A stretch of DNA of 64,000 nucleotides. Source: Apodemus sylvaticus (lineage: Eukaryota > Chordata > Mammalia > Rodentia > Muridae). Under the pieces are notes generated by a model. It was not told the origin of the DNA and ran no database searches. It saw nothing but the letters and a program-made list of their open reading frames with translations. The stretch's first letter is position 1, and each line of letters starts with the position of its first letter. A program made the translations under genes and the position numbers. Below are positions 12,126-24,663 of this stretch, one piece after another. The stretch covers positions 33,269,842 to 33,333,841 of the forward strand of contig NC_067488.1 in the NCBI RefSeq assembly GCF_947179515.1, in the 5' to 3' direction.

Positions 12126-12339
12126 CACAGAATTTAATGCTGATTGTCAACTTGACAGGATCTAGGACCACCACACAGGAGATACACAACCAAGCATGCC
12201 CACGAGAGAATCTGTCTCTCACACACAAATATCCATATAGGCAGAATAGTGTTTTTTCAGCAGTTCTAAGGAAGCAAGCTCAGTAGAACTCCCAGAACAA
12301 ATCCTAAGAAAATACTACACCTCTTCTACAATGAAGGGA

Positions 12340-12950
12340 CCACTCTATCTGACTCAGTCTATAAGGTGTGTATTTGCTTTCCTCAAAGGCAAAGCCAGAG
12401 ATAAAGATTTGGGTGCTGATTGATGTTCATGTAGATCACTAAGGATGTATGAGGACTGGGAGAGTGATAGGAAGGAAGAGAAAGGGAAGAGGATGTCGAC
12501 TAACCATCAGGTACTATAACTGGAGTCACTTCCTCTGGGATCCCCTTCTAGGAATCAATGGAATGAACCTTAGAGTTGTCCCTTCCCAAATAAAAGATTG
12601 GGACATTAGTCTGTAACACTTGTTCCCAGGGATGTAAGCAAATTGGAACTTGTAAGCTCAATCTTAATGGACTGGAGAATTTTCCACACTCTGAAAAATA
12701 TTTGAGGCAGAGAAACAAAAAGGTGCCAAAGTTGAGGCTTGAGGTGGGGTGTGGAAGGCTGCCTCTCACTGCAGTGCTTAAACCCAGTAGGCTGAGGGGG
12801 TGTGTCATGAGGAACAAAAGATTTGGAGACTCCCAGCAATTCATTACAAATACACACTGTCCCATAAAGTCTTGCTTCTGGGGATTAGAAAGGCACTGTT
12901 GTGGCTATTCAACCAGAGTTTGTCAGTGGGTGCTAAAATTTCTTCTCAAG
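12340..12950. other. no gene recognised
   Basis: The overlapping short open frames on both strands have no domain, no splice context and no family resemblance. I see no supported feature. Confidence 0.4.
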
Positions 12951-13243
12951 GGGAGTCATAAAAAATGTGTTCCCCTTCTCCTAAGGTTCAATGACAAATT
13001 TAGGTAGGATTCCATCAAAGTACATTCTGGGGACCAAAGAGTCTGCTGGGATTTCTTATAAAGAGTGTATGGGGTTCCTTACAGGGTTGCGAGTACTTCT
13101 TCCCACCAATATATACACCTGAAAAGCATTACCCAGCAGGGATGAGGGTATTCCCCCAAAGATGGAGCCTCCATTGTTCCAAGTATATATCTAGCTCTGT
13201 ATCTATGTATCTATCTCTGTATCTCTGTATTTCTGTACCTCTG

Positions 13244-13245
<2 letters not shown>

Positions 13246-13299
<54 letters not shown>

Positions 13300-13339
13300 A
13301 TCTATCTATCTATCATCTATCTATCTATCTATCTATCTC

Positions 13340-13403
<64 letters not shown>

Positions 13404-13486
13404 CATGTCTATGTATCTATTTATGTATCTATGTATCTATCTGTCTGTCTCTCCATCCATCCATCCATCCATCCATCCATCCATCC

Positions 13487-13573
<87 letters not shown>
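13246..13573. repeat. long (CTAT)n / (CATC)n compound microsatellite
   Basis: Perfect or near-perfect CTAT runs occupy 13246-13402 and 13488-13573, separated by a variant CTATG/CTGT stretch and a pure CATC block at 13453-13488. On the minus strand this is a GATA-type array. The long serine/tyrosine-rich frame across it is a by-product. Confidence 0.98.
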
Positions 13574-14809
13574 CTAATTTCCCTCCCCCTTACATGTGCA
13601 GTTAAGACAGAGTTGCATTAAGTGGGTGGTAAGGAGCATCTTAGATACTTAGGTGAGAATCTGTGCCCTATGGTCTCTCTTTTTGGGGGTGCAAAATATC
13701 AACAAGCCCAGTTGGGATGATCTTCTGCAAAGAAGCATAGATGGATTCTGCAAGATGGCTTAGAGAACAGTCTCTCAGGACACACACTCTCTAGATCTGG
13801 CATAGTAAAATGATGCTACCTCAATGATGCTCCTTTCATAGCTAATAGGAGACAGACCTAAATCACACACTATTGCAGCAAAGCCTGGGAAGTATGGTTT
13901 TAGATTTCTAGTGTCTGTCAGACCAGAGGATACTTTACAAGGTAGATAGGCTTGTGGGGGGAGAGGCTGTGCCCCTGGCTTGCTCACCACTCTTCCTGGT
14001 CCCTGGAGTGTGCTTGACATTGGAACATGGACATTTGCTATGTCTTATTTGAATAAATGAGTGGAAAGAGTTCTTGAAGTTCTGTTTCCTGTGTCAGTGT
14101 GTGTCTGTCTCACTGGGGTCTGAGGAATAGAGCAGCCTACATCCAGCATTGCTTTTGAAAATAAGGACAGAGAAAGAAAATGCTGGTCTAAAGTGAATAA
14201 ATTATTCCACTGAGGGAACGTGATATTTTTGGCTCTTGTGTTAAATAAGGGCTGCTGTTTTCAGTTTTGTGATAGAATAGACATTAGTAAACTCTGCAGG
14301 TAGCCACAGAGCATCTCTGAGAAGAAAGACAGCTTAATAATTTGATCGTTTGGGAGCATCTAAAGGCAATATGTTACACAGCGTAAGAAAACATCAGTTA
14401 AGAAGGAAAAGTAATCTTGCCTGTGGGATCTCAGTGAAGGAAAATTTTAAAATAATTGGATTCAAAGATAAAAAAAAAAACCCACAATCTTGGAAACAGA
14501 CAGGTTGATTATGCAGACTGCCCTCTGAGGTGCATTTTAGCTTAAGCTTAGGAAATGGAGTGAATAAATTTGGACCTCCTGACCTGTTAGCATGGGAACA
14601 CTATTGTAAATGTCACCAAAATCGTTTGTTCTATGCCGAATTTCAGGACATATCTGAGACATGTCCTAACTGTGTGGGCTTAGTCCTATTGATTCTATTT
14701 TATTCTTTGCTCTTTATGTCCATTCAAGTGTTAATTCCATGCAGTATTTGTTTTTATGGCTTTGTGGTATAATTTGAAATCATGTATGATGAAATTTTGT
14801 ATGACTTCA
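13574..14809. other. no gene recognised
   Basis: Ordinary-looking noncoding DNA. An 80-codon open frame at 14530-14772 has no recognisable motif. Confidence 0.4.
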
Positions 14810-14965
14810 GCATGTATACACAGGTCCTAGCATGTAAATAGAGATCAGAAGACAACTTGTGGGAGTCAGTTCTCTTGTTCTCCCATGTGGGTTCCAGGAA
14901 TTGAACTCAGGCTGACAGCTTGGTGGCAAGCAGTGTTAGCCACTGAACCATCTCCCTGGCCCCAT
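14810..14965 (-). mobile_element. B3-type SINE
   Basis: GATCAGAAGACAACTTGTGG, GGAATTGAACTCAGG and GAACCATCTCCCTGGCCCC are reversed B3 landmarks, ending at the head with the reverse of GGGGCCAGGGAGATGG. Confidence 0.85.
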
Positions 14966-15104
14966 CGATATTTTATATATCAGTTCTGTGCACATCCTTG
15001 ATGTTTTTTTTTTATGAGGATTCAAAAAACTAATGGGATGGAGGACATAGAAACATTGCATTGAGAGTTCTCAACATGTGCCTTGGGGTCATGGCTTATC
15101 ATTG

Positions 15105-15480
15105 TTGTCAGTTTGATCGGATCTAATATCAACTAAAGACATACCTATGTACAAGTCTGACAGGGAACTTCCTGGAACGATTTACTGAGGGTTGGGGACA
15201 TCCTCCTCTGGAGTGAGCAGCACCTTCTGGCAGTGGTGGAGAAGAGTTTGGAAGGAAAGCACTAGCTGCTTTGACATGGCCACTTTTGCTCCATGATATT
15301 CAGGACATTAGCCATTCTTCATTGTCACTGGATCCCAGCTTTCCTGACTTTTTAACATGAACTAGTGACTAATAGCTCTCTGCAAATCCTCCTGGCCTTC
15401 GGCACAAGAAATAAACTGCTGAGAAATCTAGCCTTGTGGACCAGGTTATCAGCTTGCAGACATCTGTATGTTTGAAAACC
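15105..15480 (+). mobile_element. possible LTR or MaLR-type repeat
   Basis: GTCAGTTTGATCGGATCT, a CTCCTCTGGAGTGAGCAG block and GAAATAAACTGCTGAG near the 3' end resemble the layout of rodent LTR-type repeats. Family unknown. Confidence 0.4.
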
Positions 15481-16000
15481 TAGCCTATATTGTATAAGCA
15501 AATTTAATAACCCCTATTATAATACATATTTTTCTAATAGTTCTATTCCTTTTGAGAGCACAGACTAATAGGCATTGTAAACTCTAAAGCTCTTTCTACT
15601 AATTATTGTGACCATCACACAGTGAATATACAAAGCGTCATAATCAGGTTCTGATTTTGGAGACAGGATCTCTTGTAGCCCAGGCTGAGGGTCAAAACCA
15701 AGACTATACATATGAGGTGCGTATCACACCAACTGAGGTAGAGCCCCAGCCCTTCAAAAACACAACACCCATAGCCTGACTGCCTTCAACTGCTCACAGG
15801 CTGTGCCTTGGGAATCTGGTCTTTTGGGATTGTCATTTCTGCTCTAGTACCTGTTCATAGCAGTGTTAAGGGATATTTTAAATGTGTATCAGAATGTATG
15901 CATCAGAGATGTTCATTTTTTCAGGAGGGAAGAAAGTTCGTATATCTAGAATAGAAGGGTCTGAATGAGGCCCTTTGATGTTCAATGACATGAACACAGT
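15480..16000. other. mostly unassigned; diverged SINE-like part at 15647-15755
   Basis: GGAGACAGGATCTCTTGTAG and CCCAGGCTGAGG suggest a very old B1/B4 relative in reverse. The remainder is unassigned. Confidence 0.35.
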
Positions 16001-16039
16001 GCAGGGATAGGGAGATGTGGAGAACCTTTTGGGGTGCCA

Positions 16040-16260
16040 CTTGACAGGAGTCTGACATTAGGTCATGACAAAGAAGTAAGTCCAGGCAGGAATCTGACAT
16101 TAGGGAATGACAAAGAAGTCCAGGCAGGGACCTTATCTTACCTAACCCTTCCAGTTAGGGTTAGGATTAGGGATAGGGTTAAGGTTAGGCCATAACCTCA
16201 TTGGTCAAGGACAAGAAAGTAAGAATCTGATTTTAGTGTAGAACAAAGAAGTAGGCTCAG
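16040..16260. repeat. tandem ~55-bp repeat with telomere-like core
   Basis: ATCTGACATTAGG(N)ATGACAAAGAAGT occurs at about 16048 and 16092, with a diverged third copy near 16226. Between them, 16141-16189 is a degenerate telomere-like block containing CCTAACCCT and AGGGTTAGG. The unit resembles parts of some rodent LTRs. Confidence 0.6.
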
Positions 16261-16269
16261 ACATCTTGA

Positions 16270-17540
16270 TCATCCTTAGAAACAACAATCACTAGAATGA
16301 TCATGGGACTTGTGTTTATTGTCTTGCTTGTTCCTTGACTGTTGACTTGCTTGATTCCTCATTGTACTACTTGCCCTTAATACCTGCATATAATTAAAAT
16401 GGTTTAAAAGTGGATTGGAAAAAATAAAACTGCCTTCAGTCTCAGAATTCACTGGGGTCATGCTACAATGTTGTCTTATTGTCTTTTTTTCTTTTTAATC
16501 CTCACTTCTGTGCTGGAGAACCTGTTGACTGACTGAGCTGGCTTGGTCAGGGAGAAATGGCAGGAGCTGTTGTAATTGGGTATCTTGGGTCAGAATGTAA
16601 CCTTTGCAGTCTCTGTCTGTCCAGTTGGAATACTCAGTTGAAGGGGCCATCAACACCATCCAAATGGCCAGGAGCCCGAGGGATGAAACAGCAAGCCAAA
16701 TGAATAATTTCCTCTGTGATGTTGACAGGACATGAAAAGTTAGCAGAAGAGTGTTCACAAAACACTCCCTTCAGGGAGAAATGTCACCTCTAGAGACCAA
16801 ATCACTGACCACAGGGATGTTTGAGGAGGATAAAATGAACACAGAGGGATAGGTCAGGGCTCTGTCCACTGGGGTGTTGCAAAGTGTACTTTCCTTTTTG
16901 CTTGGCAAACACTTTTATTTGCGTATCTATATATTCAGTAATTTTGCTCTTTCTAAGACCCCTCCCGTGCTAGAATCTCAAAATGCCAGAGTGAATGTAT
17001 TTCCAGTTCTGTTTTAAACAAGGTCCCAGTGAAGCAGAAGAAACAAGAAAAACAACACCCGTGGCTTACACATTGCTTATGAGGATAGAAGAAATGGGGT
17101 GTACAGTGTGCACAGAACATCTCAATTTCACAAGTGTTTTAATGTGGAAGAACGTGTGCTCTTCAAACTGAGAAAGCATAGGTCTATGATGCACTGTGAT
17201 TTGCTGATACGGATGACAAGCCAGAGGGTGAAAGGGGAGGGTGTGAAAGGCCTTCTGTCCTAATTAACAACTGTGACACCATCGTAGGACTACTGACTTG
17301 AGTGCCTGCATCATCCCAAGTTTATAAATGACAAATTAGACCCAATGTAATAATGGGGGAAGTTGGAGACTTTTATATGATTTTTGGTCATGAGGGGATA
17401 ACATTAGTGCCTGAGGGAGCTTGTGGCACTCTTGTTTTTTCTTCTGCTACATGGGAGCACAAGAAAACACCTTCCATGAAGGATAAATTCTCACTAGATG
17501 CCAAGTTTGTTGGCTCTATGAATATGGGCTTCTCTGCAAA
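16270..17540. other. no gene recognised; possible LTR remnants
   Basis: An 87-codon minus frame at 16495-16758 has a hydrophobic centre but no recognised family and is probably chance. 17400-17540 resembles an old MaLR-type element that ends where the next L1 begins. Confidence 0.35.
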
Positions 17541-18280
17541 CAGTGAATGGCTAAGGTCAAAAACTCAGGAGACAGCAGGTGTTGGCAAGGATGTGGAGAA
17601 AGAGGAACACTCCTTCACTGCTGGTGGGGCTGTAAGATGGTACAACCACTTTGGAAATCAGTCTGGCAGTTCCTCAGAAAACTGGACATGACACTTCCAG
17701 AGGACCCTGCTATACCTCTCCTGGGCATATACCCAAAGGATTCCTGGGCATGCAATAAAGACACATGCTCTATTATGTTCATATCAGCCTTATTTATAAT
17801 AGCCAGAAGCTGGAAAGAACCCAGATGCCCCTCAAAGGAGGAATGGATACAGAAAATGTGGTATATTTACAGAATGGAATACTACTCAGCAATTAGAAAC
17901 AATGAATTCACAAAATTTTTAGGCAAATGGTTTGATCTGGAAAATATCATCCTAAGTGAGGTAACCCCATCACAAAAGAATACACATGGAATTCAATCTC
18001 TGATAAGTGGATATTAATTAGCCCAGAAGTCCTGAATACCCAAGGCACAAATAGCATAACAAATGACTCCCATGAAGAAGTATGGAGAGGGTCCTGATCC
18101 TGGAAAGGATTGATCTAGCATTGGAGGGGAATATAAGGACAGAGAAAAAGGAGGAAGGTGATTGGAGAATAGGTGGAGAGAAGAAGGTTTATGGGACATA
18201 TGGGGAGGGGGGATCTGGGAAAGGGGAAATCATTTGGAATGTAAACAAAGAATATAGAAAATAAAAATATTAAAAAAAAA
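17541..18280 (+). mobile_element. 5'-truncated LINE-1 (ORF2 end + 3'UTR)
   Basis: It begins at GAATGGCTAAGG in the last part of ORF2 and reads openly (CWQGCGERGTLLHCWWGCKM through HGIQSLISGY) to a stop at 18017. A purine-rich 3'UTR and A9 tail follow. The intact last 150 codons suggest a fairly young insertion. I see no clear target duplication. Confidence 0.93.
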
Positions 18281-19257
18281 CTAGGCGTAAAAAATGTTTG
18301 GTGTGTTTTTGTTGTTGCTGTTGGCATATAGCCTGTATGGATTAGGAGAGTGGAAAAATCTTATTTGTGCTTCTATATCTCTAGATCAGCAGTGGAATAA
18401 TTTTTACTCTTCATAATTTCAATAAAATATGATTACATATCTATATCTTTATATGATTGCATCTCAATATCTTTCATATCTCTCTCAATATATAATCCTT
18501 GAATCCTTGGTACACAGAAGTGACATAGCATATATACAGTTCACACATGGATAAAAAAAAGACTGATCATGATAACTGAATACCTATTCGGGTCATGTGT
18601 TGACTACGTTATCAATAAAAGTATCCCAAGTGATGTTTCCTTCATACGACATACTTGTCTCCAAAACTTTTACAGAAGCCCTTATGTAAATAGCCTCTAT
18701 ATTATTTATTATGTGGTATACTTCAATCAACAGTAGCTAATTTTTCAGGCAGTAGAAATAATTGCACATACTGTTATCAACCACAGATCGACAATTACAT
18801 TTAGCATTAAATACAGATCATAGATTAGAGTTACAGATATGGGGCAGTGAGTAAACTATGAAGAAAAGACTTCAAATCCTAGTTTAACCTGCCAATAATT
18901 TCAGTTTTCAGGAGGTAGAGATGAGGTATCCATGGAGAAAGTTGGCTAATTGTTAGTTTCACTGAATCAGCAATTTTCAGCATATAAGGCAGAGAATGGT
19001 AGTGGAAGACACCTGGTGTCAACATCTGGCCTTGACACAATAACATGCATGCTAACATGCACAAATTTGCCAATGTTCACAACTACGCACATGTCCTTCA
19101 CAAAAAACAGATGCAGAAAATCATAAAATTTATGCTCTGACAAATAGAGTTTGGAAGGCATCATTCCTCACTCATGAGACCAAAAAACAAATCCATTATT
19201 TCTCATCATGGAATCATTGTCACAGACAAATTTGTCATAAAAATCATGGAGCTCAAA
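18281..19257. other. no gene recognised; AT-rich
   Basis: AT-rich DNA without repeats I can name. The short minus-strand frames are featureless. Confidence 0.4.
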
Positions 19258-20392
19258 CAATATGAAGTATCTTGGTGTGACTCTGACCAAACAAGTGAAA
19301 AATCTGTATGACAAGAACTTCAAGACTCTGAAGAAGGAAATGGAAAAAGACCTCAGAAAATGGGAAAATCTGCCATGCTCATAGATTGGTAGGATTAATA
19401 TATAGTTAAAATGGCCATCTTGCCAAAAGCAATATACAGATTCAACCCAATATTCATCAAAATCCCAACTCAGTTCTTCATAGAGTTAGAAATAGCAATT
19501 CTCAAATACATCTGGAATAATAAAAAACCCAGGATAGCTAAAACTATTCTCAACAACAAAAGAAATTCTGGGGGAATCAGTATCCCTGACCTCAAACATT
19601 ACTACAGAGCAAGTGTTAAAAACTGCATGGTATTGGTACAGTGACAGGCAGGCGGATCAATGAAATAGGACTGAAGTTCCAGAAATGAACCCACACACGT
19701 ATGGCCACTTGATCCTTGACAAAGGAGCTGAAAACATCCAGTGGAAAAAAGATAGCCTTTTCAACAAATGGTGCTGGTTCAACTGGAGGTCAGCATGCAG
19801 AAGAATGCGGATTGATCCATCTTTATCTCTTTGTACTAAGCTCAACTCCAAGTGGATCAAGGACCTCCACGTAAAATCAGACACACTGAAACTAATAGAA
19901 AAGAAACTGGGAAAGACCCTTGAGGACATGGGCACAGGGGAAAAGTTCCTGAACAGAACACCAATAGCTTATGATCTAAGATCAAGAACTGACAAATGGG
20001 ACTTCATAAAATTACAAAGTTTCTGTAAGGCAAAGGACACCATCAAAGGGACAAATCAGCAACAAACAAATTGGGAAAAGATCTTCATTAACCCTACATC
20101 TGACAGAGGGCTAACTAACAGTCAATATATACAAAGAACTCAAGAAGCTGGACCCCAGAAAACCAAATAACCCTAGTAAAATATGGGGTACAGAGCTAAA
20201 CAAAGAATTTTCACCCGAAGAACTTCAGATGGCTGAGAAGCATCTTAAGAAATGTTCAACATTATTAGTCATTAGGGAAATGCAAATCAAAACAACCCTG
20301 AGATTTTACCTCAAATCAGTCAGAATGGCCAAGATCAAAAACTCAGGAGAAAACAGGTGCTGGCGAGGATGTGGAAAAAGAGGAACACTCTT
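19258..20392 (+). mobile_element. LINE-1 ORF2 fragment lacking its 3' end
   Basis: ORF2 sequence runs from the KYLGVTL-type segment just after the RT core (AAGTATCTTGGTGTGACT) to the zinc-knuckle region (ACAGGTGCTGGCGAGGATGT) and stops abruptly near 20392 before the 3'UTR. Breaks include a TAG near 19383 and frameshifts near 19610. No poly-A tail is present, so part was lost after insertion or by recombination with the inverted copy next to it. Confidence 0.93.
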
Positions 20393-20693
20393 TGATATAA
20401 AAATATATCAAAGAAAAAAATTGGTTAAAAAATGTGGGGCTAGACATGGAAAATTAAGTAGCAATCTTGTAGGGCTGGGTGGAACAGCACTTACCTTGTG
20501 TGTGATTAAACTTAATTGAGAATATGATGGGATTTATTTTATTCATTGAAAAATTAATATGGTATCTTTTGATAATATTTTTTCCACTTACCCAATCCTC
20601 CCAGATCCTCTTACTCAACTTTATTATTTTTCTCCCACTTAAAACAAAACAAAATTAACAGACAAACTTTTTGCTTGTTTGTTTTGATCTTTG
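20393..20693. other. spacer between two inverted L1 copies
   Basis: About 300 bp of AT-rich sequence separate the plus-strand L1 fragment from the poly-T start of the minus-strand L1. No feature recognised. Confidence 0.5.
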
Positions 20694-21912
20694 TTTTTTT
20701 TTTATTCTATATATTTTTTATTTAAATTTTAAATGATTTCCCCTTTTCTGGCTCCCCACTCCCCAAAAGTCCCATAAGCCCTCTCCCCTCCCCCTATTCC
20801 CCCATCCAACCCTTCACACTTCCCTGTTCTGGTATTCACCTATACTGCTACACTGAGTCTTTCTAGAGCCAGGGGCCACTCCTCCGTTCCTCTTGGACAT
20901 CATTTAATATGTGGATTATATCTTGAGTATTCCACATTTCTAGGCTAATATCCACTTATGAGTGAGTGCATACCATGATTGATCTTTTGAGACTGGGTTG
21001 TCTCACTTAGTATGATGTTCTCCATATCCATCCAATTGTCTAAGAATTTCATGAATTCATTGTTTCTGATGGCTAAATAGTACTCCGTTGTGTAAATATA
21101 CCACATTTTTTGTATCCATTCCTCCATTGAGGGACACCTGGGTTCTTTCCAGCTTCTGGCTATTACAAACAGGGCTGCTATGAACATAATGAAGCATGTG
21201 TCCTTATTGCATGCTGGGGAATCCTCTGGGTATATGCCCAGGAGTGGTATAGCAGGGTCCTCCAGAAGTGTCATGCCCAGATTTCTGAGGAACCTCCAGA
21301 CTGATTTCCAAAGTGGTTGTGCCATCTTGCAATCCCACCAGCAGTGGAGGAGTGTTCCTCTTTCTCTGCATCCTTGCCAACACCTGCTGTCTCCTGAGTT
21401 TTTAACCTTAGCCATTCTGACTGGTGTGAGGTGAAATCTCAGGGTTGTTTTGATTTGCATTTCCCTAATGACTAATGATGTTGAACATTTCTTAAGGTGC
21501 TTCTCAGCCATCCGAAGTTCTTCATGTGAAAATTCTTTGTTTAGTTCCATACCCCACTTTTTAATAGGGTTATTTGGTTCTCTGGGGTCTACCTTCTTGA
21601 GTTCATTATATATATATTAGATATTAGCTCTCTGTTGGATTTAGGGTTGGTGAAGATACTTTACCAATCTGTTGGTTGACATGTTGCCCTTTTGACAGTG
21701 TGCTTTGCCTTACAGAAACTTTGTAATTTTATGAGGTCCCATTTGTCAATTCTTGATCTTAGAGTGTAAGCTATTGGTGTTTTGTACAGGAACTTTCCCC
21801 CTGTGCCCATGTCCTCAAGGGTCTTCCCCAGTTTCTTTTCTATTAGTTTCACTGTGTCAGGTTTTATGTGGAGGTCCTTGATCCACTTGGAGTTGAGCTT
21901 AGTACAGGAGAT

Positions 21913-21990
21913 AACTTTCGGGGAGTGAGGGGCTAGAAAAGCGGGAATCATTTGAAATGTAAATAAAAAATATATCGAATAAAAAAAAAA
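21913..21990 (+). mobile_element. 78-bp L1 3' tail nested in the minus-strand L1
   Basis: ACTTTCGGGGAGTG...CATTTGAAATGTAAATAAA with an A10 tail is the terminal L1 3'UTR in plus orientation. It interrupts minus-strand ORF2 between GGAGATA and GAATG. The homologous positions in the copies at 19840 and 41945 are uninterrupted. Confidence 0.88.
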
Positions 21991-24663
21991 GAATGTATTG
22001 ATTTGCATTCTTCTGCATATTGACCTCCAGTTGAACCAGCACCATTTATTGAAAAGGCTATCTTTTTTCCACTGGATGTTTTCAGCTCCTTTGTTGAAGA
22101 TCAAGTGACCATAGGTGTGTGGGTTCATTTCTGGGTCTTCAATCCTATTCCAATGATCCATGTGCCTGACATTGTACCAATAGCATGCAGTTTTTATCAC
22201 TATTGCTCTGTAGTAATGTTTGAGGTCTGGGATACTGATTCCCCCAGAAGTTCTTTTACTGTTGAGAATAGTTTTAGCTATCCTGGGTTTTTGTTATTCC
22301 AGAAGAATATGAGAATTGCTCTTTCTAACTCTAAGAAGAACTGAGTTGGGATTTTGATGGGGATTGCGATAAATCTGTAGATTGCTTTTGGCAAGATGGC
22401 CATTTTAACTATATTAATCCTGCCAATCCACAAGCATGGCAGATTTTTCCATTTTCTGAAGTCTTCTTCCATTTCCTTTTTCAGAGATCTGAAGTTTTTT
22501 GTCGAATAGGTCTTTCACTTGTTTGGTTAGAGTCACCCCAAGATACTTTATGCTGTTTGTGGCTATTGTGATGGGTGTCATTTCCCTAATTTCTTTCTCA
22601 CTCTGCTTATCCTTTGAGTATATAAAGGCTACTGATTTTCTTGAGTTGATTTTGTAACCAGCCACTTTGCTGAAGTTGTTTATCAGCTGTAGGAGTTCTC
22701 TGGTAGAGTTTTTTGGGTCACTTAGGCAGACTATCATATCATCTGCAAATAGTGATAGTTTGACTTCTTCCTTTCCAATTTGAATCCCTTTGACCTCCTT
22801 ATGTTGTCTAATTGCTTTAGCTAGGACTTCAAGAACTATATTGAAAAGATATGGAGAGAGGGGACAGCCTTGTCTAGTGCCCGATTTTAGTGGGATTGCT
22901 TCAAGTTTCTCTCCATTTAGTTTGATGTTGGCTACTGGTTTGCTCTATATTGCTTTTACCATGTTTAGATATGGCCCTTGAATTCCTGTTCTTTCCAATA
23001 CTTTTAGCTTGAAAGGATGCTGAATTTTGTCAAATGCTTTTTCAGCATATAATGAAATGATCATGTGGTTCTTTTCTTTGAGTTTGTTTATGTAGTGGAT
23101 AGCATTGATGGATTTCCATATATTGAACCATCCGTGCATCCCTGGGATGAAGCCTACTTGATCATGGCGGATGGTCATTTTGATGTGTTCTTGGATTTGT
23201 TGGGAAAGAATTTTATTGAGTATTTTTGTATCAATATTCATAAGGGATATTGGCCTGAAATTCTCTTTTTTGTTGGATATTTGTGTGGTTTTGATATTAG
23301 CGTAATTGTGGCTTCATAGAATGAGTTGGGTAGTCTTCCTTCTGTTTCTATTTGGTGGAATAATTTGAGGAGTATTGGTTTTAAGTCTTTTTTGAAGGTC
23401 TGATAGAATTCTGCACTGAAACCATCTGGTCCTGTGCTTTTTTAGGTTGGTCGGCTTTCTATGACCCCTTCTATTTCTTTAGGGGTTATGGGTCTGTTTA
23501 GATGATCTATTTGATCCTGATTTAATTTTGGTATTTGATATCCGTCTAAGAAATTGTCCATTTCCTCCAGTTTCTCCAGTTGTATTGAGTACTGGCTTTT
23601 GTAGTAGGATCTGATAATTTTTTGAATTTCCTCAGTTTCTGTTGTTATATCTCCCTTTTCATTTCTAATTTTGTTAACTTGGATACTGTCTCTGTGCCCT
23701 TTTGTTAGTCTGGCTAAGGGTTTATCTAGCTTGTTGATTTTCTCAAAGAACCAGCTTCTTTGTATGGTTCTTTTAGTTTCTACTTGATTGATTTCAGCCC
23801 CGAGTTTGATGATTTCCTGTCTTCTCCTTCTCTTGGGTGAATTAGCTTCTTTTTGTTCCAGGGCTTTCAGGTGTCTCATTAAGCTGTTAGTGTATGCTCT
23901 CTCTGATTTCTTTTTGGAGGCACTCAAAGCTATGATTTTTCCTCTTAGCACTGCTTTCATTGTGCCCCATAGATTTGGTTATGTTGTGCCTTCATTTTCG
24001 TTAAATTATAAAAAGTCTTTGATTTCTTTCTTTATTTCTTCCTTGACCAAGGTATCATTGAGTAGAGTATTGTTCAGTTTCCATGTGTATGTGGGCTTTC
24101 TGTTGTTTTTGTTTTTAGTAAAGACCACTTTTACTCCATAGTGATCTGATAGGAGGCATGGGATTAGTTTGATCTTCTTATATTTGTTGAGGTCTGTCTT
24201 GTGACCAACTATATGATTGATTTTGGAGAAGGTACCATGAGGTGCTGAAAAAAAGGTATATTCTTTTGCTTTGGGATGAAAAATTCTATATATATCTGTT
24301 AAATCCAATTGGCCCAAAGCTTCAATTAGTTTCACTGTCTTCCTGTTTAGTTTCTATTTTCCTGATCGGTCCATTGAGGAGAGTGGGGTGTTGAAGTCAC
24401 CCACAATTATTGTGTTAGGTGCAATGTGTGCTTTGAGGTTTAGTAAAGTTTCTTTTATGAGTGAGGGTGCCCTTGCATTTGGAGCATAGATGTTCAGGAT
24501 TGAGAGTTCTTCTTGGTGGATTTTTCCTTTGACCAGCAAGAAGTGTCCCTCAGTGTCTCTTTTGATGACAGGCTGAAAGTCAATTTTATCTGATATTAGA
24601 ATAGCAACTCTGGTTTGTTTTCTGAGACCATTGGCTTGTAGAATTGTCGTCCAGCCTTTTATT

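Noticed and set aside
13246..13573. CRISPR-like regular repeat array
   Set aside because: Four-base tandem repeat without spacers in a mammalian genome. No cas genes.
13142..13621. 159-codon Tyr/Leu/Ser repeat protein
   Set aside because: Translation of the CTAT array. No gene structure around it.
16495..16758. 87-codon minus-strand frame with a hydrophobic stretch
   Set aside because: No family resemblance, no splice sites fitting a gene, and the surrounding sequence looks like old repeat DNA.
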